Assembly: GCF_036250735.1 (NCBI RefSeq)
Contig: NZ_CP109430.1
Span: forward strand, 744,001-808,000
Length of the DNA stretch: 64,000 bases
From: Streptosporangium sp. NBC_01495
GTDB lineage: Bacteria > Actinomycetota > Actinomycetes > Streptosporangiales > Streptosporangiaceae
Direction: 5' to 3'
Each line of letters opens with the position of its first letter. Positions within the stretch are counted from its first letter, which is position 1. Under the pieces are notes generated by a model. That model was not told the origin of the DNA and did no database searches. It saw nothing but the letters and a program-made list of their open reading frames with translations. Shown here piece after piece: positions 52,689 to 59,886 of the stretch. The position numbers and the translations under genes were made by a program.

Positions 52689-53168
52689 TCACGGTTCCAC
52701 GGACTCCTGGGGCTCCTGGAGGTCCTCCTGCAGGCGTTGCAGCTCCGAGCGGATGTAGTCGCGGGTGGCCACCTCGCCGAGCGCCATGCGCAGGGCGGCG
52801 ATCTCCCGGGTGAGGTAGTCCAGGTCGGCCTGGTTCCGCTCCGCCGCCCTGCGGTCGTGCTCGTTCTGGACCCGGTCGCGGTCGTCCTGCCGGTTCTGGG
52901 CGAGCAGGATCAGTGGCGCCGCGTACGAGGCCTGGAGCGACAGGATCAGCGTCAGGAAGATGAACGGGTAGGGGTCGAACTTCAGCGACTGGGGGGCGAG
53001 GACATTCCACAGGACCCAGAGGGCGACGAAACCCGTCATGTAGACGAGGAACCTGGCGGTGCCGAGGAAGCGGGCGATCTGCTCCGACAGCCGCCCGAAC
53101 GCCTCGGGGTCGTAGTGGGGGCGCAGCCGCAGGCCGGGCTGCCTCGGCTGGTCGAGGCGGTCAGGCAT
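52689..53168 (-). CDS. DUF1003 membrane protein
   Basis: A 159-residue protein with two membrane helices (FLVYMTGFVALWVLWNVL; YPFIFLTLILSLQASYAAPLILL) separated by the DUF1003 signature FDPYPF, then a coiled-coil tail (QNEHDRRAAERNQADLDYLTREIAALRMALGEV). Function unknown. It overlaps the MgtE-like gene by 8 bases and is its operon partner, as in mycobacteria. Confidence 0.9.
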   Translation of the reverse strand: MPDRLDQPRQPGLRLRPHYDPEAFGRLSEQIARFLGTARFLVYMTGFVALWVLWNVLAPQSLKFDPYPFIFLTLILSLQASYAAPLILLAQNRQDDRDRVQNEHDRRAAERNQADLDYLTREIAALRMALGEVATRDYIRSELQRLQEDLQEPQESVEP

Positions 53169-54405
53169 TCCCGCCCTCTCTCGGCCGGTCGTCCCGCTCG
53201 CGCCAGTCGTCCGGCAGCAGGTGGTCGAGCACGTCGTCCACGGTGACGGCGCCGACCAGGCGTCCCGCCTCGTTCACCACGGGAGCCGCCACGAGGTTGT
53301 AGTGGGCCAGGTAGGAGGTCACCTGGTTCAGGGTGAACCCCGGCCTGATCGGGTCGAGGGAGGTGTCCAGGATGCCGCCGAGCAGGGTCGAGGGGGGCTC
53401 GCGCAGCAGCCGCTGGAAGTGGGCCAGGCCGAGAAAGCGGCCGGTGGGCGTCTCGACGGGCGGCCGGGCCACGTAGACCTGCGCGGCCACCGACGGGGTG
53501 ATGTCGCTCTGGCGGATGCTGGCCAGCGCCTCGGCGACCGTCGCGTTCGGCGGCAGGACCACCGGCTCGCTCGTCATCATCCCGCCCGCGGTGTTCTCCG
53601 GGTAGATCAGCAGCCGCCTGACCGGCGCGGCCTCCTCGGGCTCCATCAGCGCCATCAGTGCCTCGGCCTGCTCGGCGGGGAGGTCCTGGAGCAGGTCGGC
53701 CGCGTCGTCGGGGTTCATCTCCTCCAGCACGTCCGCGGCCCGCTCGGGGGCGAGCCTGCTCAGGATGCCGATCTGGTCCCGCTCGGGAAGCTCCTCGAGC
53801 ACGTCCGCGAGCCGTACGTCGTCGAGGGCCGCCGCCACCTCGACCCGCCGCTTGTCGGGCAGCTCGTGCAGGGCGCCGGCCAGGTCGGCGGCGCGCATCG
53901 ACTCGAAGGCGACCAGCAGGTTGGCCGCGCCCTGGTCCTTCTGGACGGCGCCGAAGCCGCGGACCTCACCCCAGTCGACGATCTTGGTCGCGCCGCGCCG
54001 GCGCAGTCCCATGCCGGGAGGGCTCCCGATCACCGCCACCTTGGTGATCAGCCACTCCGAGCGCCTGTTCTCCTCCATGGCCAGGTCCAGGACCGTCATC
54101 CGCTCGCCCTCGACCTCCACGCCGAGGTCGAGCAGCTCGGCGATGGCCAGGGTCTCGGTCGCCCGCTGCTCGAACCTGCGCATGTTGAGCTGGCCGCTGA
54201 AGACGACGGCGCCGGCCTTGGCGGACCTTATCCGGGTGATCGGCAGGAAGACCCTCCGCCGGGGCTGCACCTCGACGACCAGGCCGTGCACGTGCGGCGG
54301 CGCGCTTCCGGCGATGGCCACCACGACGTCACGAACCCGGCCGATCTGGTCCCCGGCGGGGTCGAAGACCGGGGTTCCGGCGAGACGCGCGATGAAGATC
54401 CTCAC
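53161..54405 (-). CDS. MgtE N-domain / CBS protein without a membrane part
   Basis: A 414-residue soluble protein with a PRC-barrel-like start (PVFDPAGDQIGRVRDVVV), a second PRC-like region, an MgtE N-terminal superhelix (RVEVAAALDDVRLADVLEELPERDQIGILSRLAPERAADVLEEM) and two CBS domains (YPENTAGGMMTSEPVVL; VVNEAGRLVGAVTVDDVLDHLLPDDW). The MgtE pore domain is absent, so it senses or regulates rather than transports. M. tuberculosis Rv1232c is similar. Confidence 0.9.
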   Translation of the reverse strand: MRIFIARLAGTPVFDPAGDQIGRVRDVVVAIAGSAPPHVHGLVVEVQPRRRVFLPITRIRSAKAGAVVFSGQLNMRRFEQRATETLAIAELLDLGVEVEGERMTVLDLAMEENRRSEWLITKVAVIGSPPGMGLRRRGATKIVDWGEVRGFGAVQKDQGAANLLVAFESMRAADLAGALHELPDKRRVEVAAALDDVRLADVLEELPERDQIGILSRLAPERAADVLEEMNPDDAADLLQDLPAEQAEALMALMEPEEAAPVRRLLIYPENTAGGMMTSEPVVLPPNATVAEALASIRQSDITPSVAAQVYVARPPVETPTGRFLGLAHFQRLLREPPSTLLGGILDTSLDPIRPGFTLNQVTSYLAHYNLVAAPVVNEAGRLVGAVTVDDVLDHLLPDDWRERDDRPREGGNA

Positions 54406-54544
54406 ATCTGAAGCGTAGGCCGCGTCCCGGACCGGCCGGTCGCTGCCACGCTCCCCGGCTCACATTCCGGAATGCACTTGCTGCTCAATATCCCGACATG
54501 ACAGCATCAAAGCCGCTTAACGGTAATTACGGAAACGGTGGGTC

Positions 54545-55489
54545 ATGAGACGTGCAGGACTGCTGATCGCGCTCGCGTCGTCCCTGTGCTTCGCCTTCTC
54601 GGGGCCCATGGCCAAATACCTGGGTGCGGCGGGGCTGGCCCCGCTGGAGGCGGTCTGGGTCCGCATGGCGGGCGCCGGGCTGCTGCTCGTCGGCGTCCTC
54701 GCGGTCGCCCGGCCCTCGGCCCTGCGAATCCCCCGCTCGCGGCTGCCGTTCCTCCTGGCGTACGCGGTGATCGCGGTCGCCGGTGTGCAGGCGCTGTTCT
54801 TCGCGGCGATCACCCGGCTGCCGGTCGGCGTCACCCTGCTGATCGAGTACACCTCGCCGGTGCTGGTGGTGCTCTGGGTGCGGTTCGTCCGGCGGGTACG
54901 GCTGCCGCGGGCGGCCTTCACCGGCGCCGTCGTCGCCGTGGTCGGGCTCGGCATCGTGGTGGAGATCTGGTCGGGGCTCGCCCTCGACCCGGTGGGCCTG
55001 CTGCTGGCCCTCGTCGCGATGGCGTGCTGCGCCGGATACTTCCTGCTCAGCGACAGCTTCGGCGACGACGTCGACCCGCTGGGCCTGATCGCCTGGGGTC
55101 TGCTCGGCGCCGCCGTGGTGCTCCTGCCGATCTCTCAGCCGTGGAACATCTCCTGGGGGGCGATCAGCGGGACGGCCACCCCCGCGGGCGGCCAGACGCT
55201 GCCGGTCGTCGGGGCGCTGGTCTGGCTGATCGTGGTCGCCACGGCCGTCGCCTACATCCTCGGCGTCCTCGCGGTACGCCGCCTGTCGGCCGCCATCGGC
55301 TCCACGGTCGCCTCGCTGGAGGTCATCGCCGGGGCGGTGGTCGCCTGGATCCTGCTGGGCGAGGCGCTCGGCCCCTTCCAGATCGCGGGTGGCGTGATCG
55401 TCCTGGTCGGCGCCTACCTGGCCCAGCGGGCCACGGCCGCGCTGCCCTCGCCCGTCCTGGAGGTCAGGGAACCGGCTCGCGCGGGGTGA
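54545..55489 (+). CDS. EamA/RhtA-type drug/metabolite exporter
   Basis: A 314-residue membrane protein with ten helices in two EamA repeats (from AGLLIALASSLCFAFSGPMAKYLGAAG to VVAWILLGEALGPFQIAGGVIVLVGAYLAQR). The closest type is RhtA, which exports threonine and homoserine, but the substrate is not provable. It is a single gene whose 3' gap holds 27-bp repeats. Confidence 0.9.
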   Translation: MRRAGLLIALASSLCFAFSGPMAKYLGAAGLAPLEAVWVRMAGAGLLLVGVLAVARPSALRIPRSRLPFLLAYAVIAVAGVQALFFAAITRLPVGVTLLIEYTSPVLVVLWVRFVRRVRLPRAAFTGAVVAVVGLGIVVEIWSGLALDPVGLLLALVAMACCAGYFLLSDSFGDDVDPLGLIAWGLLGAAVVLLPISQPWNISWGAISGTATPAGGQTLPVVGALVWLIVVATAVAYILGVLAVRRLSAAIGSTVASLEVIAGAVVAWILLGEALGPFQIAGGVIVLVGAYLAQRATAALPSPVLEVREPARAG

Positions 55490-55538
55490 GCCGCGGCACC
55501 GGAACGATCGACCGGGAGCGGCACCCGGTGTGCCGGAT

Positions 55539-55619
55539 CCGTCGGGCGGGTTCGCGCGGGAGAAGCCGTCGGGCGGGCTCGTACGGGGCGAGCCGTCAGG
55601 CGGGCTCACGCGGGACGAG
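55539..55619. repeat. Three 27-bp tandem units
   Basis: Three head-to-tail copies of a 27-bp unit starting CCGTCGGGCGGG and ending GGGAGAAG or GGGACGAG. The last copy lies inside the 3' end of the PPOX-like gene. Confidence 0.85.
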
Positions 55620-55958
55620 CCGTATCACCTTGGAGGCCGCGGCCCAGCGCTCCAGAAGCCTCGTGCCGTCGGGGGCGTTGAGCCGCTCCTTGGCGAGCGC
55701 GGCCACCGCGTCGGGGGCCTGAGCCTGGTCCACCACCTCCACGGAGGCGTCGAAGGCCACCAGGCGCCCGCCGTTGTCCTTGCTGCGCAGCGTCACCCGT
55801 ACCTCCCCGGCCTCGGCCAGCCCCGGCAGCGGCTGCTCGCCCCCGCCGGTGACCAGGTAGATCGCGCCGTCGTGCCAGGTGTGCCAGGCCAGCCGGGGCC
55901 GGTCCAGCGACAGCCACAGGACGCTCGACTTCTTCGCGCCCTCCTCGATCACGCCCAT
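55596..55958 (-). CDS. Pyridoxamine 5'-phosphate oxidase-like split-barrel protein
   Basis: A 120-residue protein with the pattern of flavin or F420-binding split barrels (SSVLWLSLDRPRLAWHTWHDGAIYLVTGGG, VRVTLRSKDNGGRLVAFDASVEVV). It is too short for a full PPOX enzyme, so its activity is uncertain. The start ATG 55958 (MGVIEEG) follows the family layout; its 3' end contains a 27-bp repeat copy. Confidence 0.8.
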   Translation of the reverse strand: MGVIEEGAKKSSVLWLSLDRPRLAWHTWHDGAIYLVTGGGEQPLPGLAEAGEVRVTLRSKDNGGRLVAFDASVEVVDQAQAPDAVAALAKERLNAPDGTRLLERWAAASKVIRLVPREPA

Positions 55959-56018
55959 GAGACGAATGTACGGCCTGTGCCTTCCCGAATGGCGGTACAG
56001 GCCATACACGCCGCCGGG

Positions 56019-56594
56019 TCAGTGCCGGGAGAGCTTCCAGGCCGCCGGGAGCAGTCCCGCCGCGACGACGATCTTGAGGGCGTCACCGAGCAGGAAGGGC
56101 ACCACGCCCAGGGCGAGGCCCGTGGCGAGATCCATCTGGGCGACGGCGATGAGAACCGGCAGGCCGAAGGCGTAGATGACCAGGTTGCCCAGGATCATCG
56201 TGCCGATCGTGCGCGGCACGGTGCGGTCGCCGCCGCGTTCGGCGAGCTTGCCGACGACGGCCGCCGCCGCGATGAAGCCGATGACATACCCGAAGGACGC
56301 TCCGCCGAAGCCGGAGGCTCCGTCGGCGAACCACGGCACGCCCGCGACGCCGGCCAGCATGTAGAGCGCCATGCTCAGCACCGCGCGGTTCATGCCGAGG
56401 GCGGCGCCGACCAGTACGACCGCGAAGGTCTGGCCGCTGACCGGCACCGGCGAGCCGGGCAGTGGGAAGCTGAGCTGCGCGGCCAGGCCGGTGAGGGCGG
56501 CGCCGCCGACCACGAGGGCGACATCGCGGACACGGGAGGCCGGGATGAGGTCGGACAGTACGGCGGGCCTGGCCACCGAAGAAGCGTTTGCCAT
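56019..56594 (-). CDS. bioY: Biotin transporter BioY
   Basis: A 191-residue S-component of an ECF-type transporter that takes up biotin. Six membrane helices are seen; GMNRAVLSMALYMLAGVAGVPWFADGASGF and YVIGFIAAAAVVGKLAE are the BioY signatures. The ATP-binding and T-component genes are not adjacent. AGGGAG precedes the ATG at 56594. An inverted repeat at 56622-56642 may be the operator of a biotin-responsive repressor. Confidence 0.93.
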   Translation of the reverse strand: MANASSVARPAVLSDLIPASRVRDVALVVGGAALTGLAAQLSFPLPGSPVPVSGQTFAVVLVGAALGMNRAVLSMALYMLAGVAGVPWFADGASGFGGASFGYVIGFIAAAAVVGKLAERGGDRTVPRTIGTMILGNLVIYAFGLPVLIAVAQMDLATGLALGVVPFLLGDALKIVVAAGLLPAAWKLSRH

Positions 56595-56621
56595 CGTGCG
56601 TGTCTCCCTTGACGGATTCTT

Positions 56622-56642
56622 GATGTCCATTCTTCTGACATC
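56622..56642. promoter_or_regulatory. Inverted repeat upstream of bioY
   Basis: GATGTC, nine bases, GACATC. It lies about 30 bases before the bioY start. Biotin genes in actinobacteria are often controlled by BioQ (TetR) or BirA, whose sites have this size, but the site is not identical to any I remember. Confidence 0.45.
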
Positions 56643-56728
56643 CCTGGCAAGGGTCCTACGAGATCGCCGCCAAGAACAGGGCGGGGTCTTTGTGCGGAGG
56701 CCACAGCGCCGCCCGGCCCCTCGGCCCT

Positions 56729-56903
56729 CGTCCCGGCGCGAAGGTCACAGCCCGCCTGGCCTGTCGTCCGCCTCGTCCGGGCGCGGAGGTCGCAGCGTCA
56801 CCCGGCCTGTCGTCCGGCTCGTCCCGGCGGTTGCCGGCCCTTCTTCCGCCGCGTCCCGGCGCGGAGGTCGCAGCGTCGCCCGGCCTGTCGTCCGGTTCCC
56901 GCC
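56729..56903. repeat. Degenerate 46-bp tandem repeat before the CoA-ester lyase gene
   Basis: Three complete units and one shortened unit with the core GGCGCGGAGGTCGCAGCGTC then GCCCGGCCTGTCGTCC. The array ends about 20 bases before the lyase start codon, so it must be part of its leader or promoter. Confidence 0.75.
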
Positions 56904-56922
56904 GGGCGTTAGCGTGTTCCCC

Positions 56923-57864
56923 ATGCGTTCCCGACGTTCGTGTCTCGCGGTGCCCGGCAGCAACCCCAGGTTCCTGGAGAAGGCCCAGGGACTCCCCGCC
57001 GACGAGGTCTTCCTCGACCTGGAGGACTCCGTCGCGCCGCTCGCCAAGGAGGGCGCGCGCAAGAACATCGTGGCCGCCCTGCGGGAGGGCGACTGGTCGG
57101 GCAGGACGAGGGTCGTCCGGGTCAACGACCTCGGCACCCAGTGGACCTATCGGGACGTCATCGAGGTCGTGGAGGGCGCGGGGGAGTTCGTCGACTGCCT
57201 GATGCTGCCCAAGGTGGAGGACGCGGCCCAGGTGATGTGGCTCGACACGCTGCTCACCCAGATCGAGAGGGCGAACGGCCTCCCGGTCGGCCGGATCGGC
57301 ATCGAGGCCCAGATCGAGAACGCCAGGGGCCTGGTCAACGTGGATGCCATCGGCGGCGCGTCCCCGCGCCTGGAGACACTCGTGTTCGGCCCGGCCGACT
57401 TCATGGCCTCGATCAACATGCGGACCCTGGTGGTCGGTGAGCAGCCGCCCGGCTACACCGAGGGCGACGCCTACCACTACATCCTGATGCGCATCCTGAT
57501 GGCCGCCAGGACGCACGACCTGCAGGCCATCGACGGCCCGTACCTGGCGATCAGGGATCTCGACGGTTTCCGCCGGGTGGCGGGGCGGGCCGCGGCGCTC
57601 GGGTTCGACGGGAAGTGGGTGCTCCACCCCTCCCAGATCGAGGCCGCGAACGAGGTGTTCTCGCCGCCGCAGGAGGACTATGACCACGCCGAGCTGATCC
57701 TCGACGCGTACGAGTACTACACGACGGTCGAGATGCGCGGCGCGGTCATGCTCGGCGACGAGATGATCGACGAGGCGTCCAGGAAGATGGCGCTGGTGGT
57801 CGCGGCGAAGGGCAGGGCCGCCGGCCTGCGGCGTACCACGGCCTTCACCCCGCCTACAGCTTGA
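56923..57864 (+). CDS. HpcH/HpaI-type CoA-ester lyase
   Basis: A 313-residue TIM-barrel lyase of the citrate lyase beta-chain/malyl-CoA lyase family. Signatures are DEVFLDLEDSVAPLAKEGAR, RTRVVRVNDLGTQW and CLMLPKVEDAAQV, with the metal-binding Glu in GIEAQIENARGLVN. Possible reactions are malyl-CoA, beta-methylmalyl-CoA or citramalyl-CoA cleavage. ATG 56923. Its stop overlaps the convergent 57854-58420 gene by 11 bases. Confidence 0.9.
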   Translation: MRSRRSCLAVPGSNPRFLEKAQGLPADEVFLDLEDSVAPLAKEGARKNIVAALREGDWSGRTRVVRVNDLGTQWTYRDVIEVVEGAGEFVDCLMLPKVEDAAQVMWLDTLLTQIERANGLPVGRIGIEAQIENARGLVNVDAIGGASPRLETLVFGPADFMASINMRTLVVGEQPPGYTEGDAYHYILMRILMAARTHDLQAIDGPYLAIRDLDGFRRVAGRAAALGFDGKWVLHPSQIEAANEVFSPPQEDYDHAELILDAYEYYTTVEMRGAVMLGDEMIDEASRKMALVVAAKGRAAGLRRTTAFTPPTA

Positions 57865-58420
57865 CCCCGATGGTGGTGAAGAACCAGAACGACGAGGTCA
57901 GCCAGAGACCGGTCAGGGCGACGAAGGTCAGCCCGCCGAGGACCGGCAGGGTCCAGCCGGGCAGCCCCCGCTTGGGCAGGGACAGCATCTTCGCGGTGAA
58001 GACGCCGTAGAAGAAGCAGCCGAGCAGCGAGTGGATCATCACGCGCGGCACGTCGAACTGGGTGCCCAGCGCGTACAGGCAGTGGAGCGCGACCGGGATC
58101 GTCAGGATGAACGCCACCCGCCCCGACCAGCGGTGCAGGGGGCCGATCCACGACACGTCCAGCTTGATCCGGCCCCACATGACCAGGGCGGAGAAGAGCT
58201 GGACCAGCGCCAGCAGGAACGCGCCGGTGGTGAGCCAGGACTTCATGGCCAGCGCCCCGGAGAACCCGGCGAGCCCGATCGCGTACCCGGTGGGCGCGTG
58301 GACCCGCCCGTAGACGCCCAGCCCGACCGCCACCAGCCCGCCGACGACGAGCGGGACGAGGAGCGGGGCGATGTTGTTCGGCTGCCGGTGCTGGACCGGC
58401 GTGATCCGTGTGTCACTCAT
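57854..58420 (-). CDS. DUF6529-like membrane protein
   Basis: A 188-residue protein with five membrane helices. His residues in GPLHRWSGR, VALHCLYALG and MIHSLLG are spaced as in cytochrome b561-like proteins, so heme binding and electron transfer across the membrane are possible. The family is DUF6529, from memory. Its ATG overlaps the stop of the upstream exported protein gene (TGATG). Confidence 0.8.
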   Translation of the reverse strand: MSDTRITPVQHRQPNNIAPLLVPLVVGGLVAVGLGVYGRVHAPTGYAIGLAGFSGALAMKSWLTTGAFLLALVQLFSALVMWGRIKLDVSWIGPLHRWSGRVAFILTIPVALHCLYALGTQFDVPRVMIHSLLGCFFYGVFTAKMLSLPKRGLPGWTLPVLGGLTFVALTGLWLTSSFWFFTTIGVKL

Positions 58421-59088
58421 CAGAACCCCTCGATGAACTCGTCGACGTCCTGGGGATCGACTTCCACGCCGTTCACGACGGCGTTCTCGCCCGGCTCGGG
58501 GATCGGCACGTCGGCGACCTCGTCGCCCACGAGGGTGAGGCCGACCCTGGTGCCGTCGTCGAGGTAGATCCATCCGGCGCGGACCTCGGCACCGCGGACG
58601 AGCGCGGTCGCCCGGTAGAGGCCGGAGGGCTTCTTCACGGTCGGAGCCTTGAAGCTCCACTTCCTGCCGCCGAACCCGAGGGTCCCCGCGGCCCTGCCGC
58701 CGCCGAGCTGGGCGGTGAGCGAGGCGTTGCCGCGGCCGGACAGGGTGACCTTGCCGTCGGCGGCCTTGCCCTTCATCCAGGCCTCGATCTTGCCGTCGCA
58801 GAAGTAGCCGACCGCCTTGCCGTTCCTGATGGAGATGGCGATCAGCCCGCCGTTGCCGGTGACCCGCCCGGCGTAGTCGACCTTGGCGGGGGTGGGCCTG
58901 GCCGTCTTGACGGCCTCAGGCTCCGGCGCGGGCGACGCCTCCGTGGTGGCCTGGGCCACCGGGGCGGGTACGTCGTCCTGCGCGTTGACGGTCTGTGTGG
59001 TGGGTGAGGTGGTGGCGCTGGCCACGCCGAGGGCGACGGCCATCACCGCTCCTGCCGCCAGTGTGTATACGGGCCCCAGCCGTGTCAT
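58420..59088 (-). CDS. Exported hypothetical protein, partner of the DUF6529-like gene
   Basis: A 222-residue protein with a signal peptide or membrane helix (VYTLAAGAVMAVALGVASA), a Pro/Glu/Thr-rich stretch and a beta-rich domain (YAGRVTGNGGLIAISIRNGKAVGYFCDGKIEAWMKGKA; GWIYLDDGTRVGLTLVGDEVADVPIPEPGENAVV). No known catalytic motif. Translationally coupled to the downstream membrane gene, so the two probably work together at the cell surface. Confidence 0.78.
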   Translation of the reverse strand: MTRLGPVYTLAAGAVMAVALGVASATTSPTTQTVNAQDDVPAPVAQATTEASPAPEPEAVKTARPTPAKVDYAGRVTGNGGLIAISIRNGKAVGYFCDGKIEAWMKGKAADGKVTLSGRGNASLTAQLGGGRAAGTLGFGGRKWSFKAPTVKKPSGLYRATALVRGAEVRAGWIYLDDGTRVGLTLVGDEVADVPIPEPGENAVVNGVEVDPQDVDEFIEGF

Positions 59089-59886
59089 ATCTGCTCCCTG
59101 GGGTGGTGGGTTGTGAAGTCAGGTGTACACGCCGTCGTTCCGGGAGTCTGTGAACTAATCCGCACACGGAGGGACGAAACCGGGTTCTCGCCGGAGGCGG
59201 GCTGGTGATCCGCGACTCTATGGGGATCGAGGTGTCATTTCATGAGGATTCATAGGAAAAGCTCTAGTTGAGAGCCGGGAGTCCGATCTCCCGCCCGAGG
59301 GTCGGAGGCCCGATGTCCCGCTTGAGGGGCGGGAGTCCGATGTCCCGCTTAAGGGCTGGAGCCCAGTGTTCCGTTTGAGGGTCGAAGGCTCGATGTCCCG
59401 TTCGAGGGCGGGAAAGCCCGGTGGCCCGTCTGGGAGCCGGAGGCCCGGTGGTCCGCGCCGCCGGGGCCGGGGGAACGTCTCCCGCCGTCCGGCGGTCCTT
59501 CGAGGACGCGGGCGGACGGCGCCGATGTGATCTTCGAGTCTCGCCGGTCCGCCGATCCCCGCGACGGGGGATTCAGGGGGATCTTCCAGGGGCTGATGTT
59601 TTTCAAAATTAAAGGATAAAACCTGACAATTCCGGCGCTCAGTTGATAAATCTGACTAGAGAGGTCTCGTCATCGCGGCCCGGACGTGTTGCTCTTGACT
59701 GTGTACGGCCGAGGACCGGGTATCCGGCCGCGGGAGGTGATCGTTTCCGTAGAACGGGGTAGTAGTAGGGTCGCGTGCGATTTGCCGCATCCATAGGGGT
59801 TGCGGCCTGCTGTTACGGAGACGACTGGAACGGTCCGGGGCGGTGACCCCGGGCTGGGACGGGCTTCCTGCAAGGAGGTGCTGAGC
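59089..59886. repeat. Gap with about seven degenerate 27-bp units
   Basis: From about 59271 to 59455, seven units of the type GAGGGTCGGAGGCCCGATGT then CCCGCTT follow each other with drift. To the right, 59590-59660 is AT-rich and may be the promoter of the large propeller gene. I see no convincing coding frame in the 798 bases. Confidence 0.7.
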
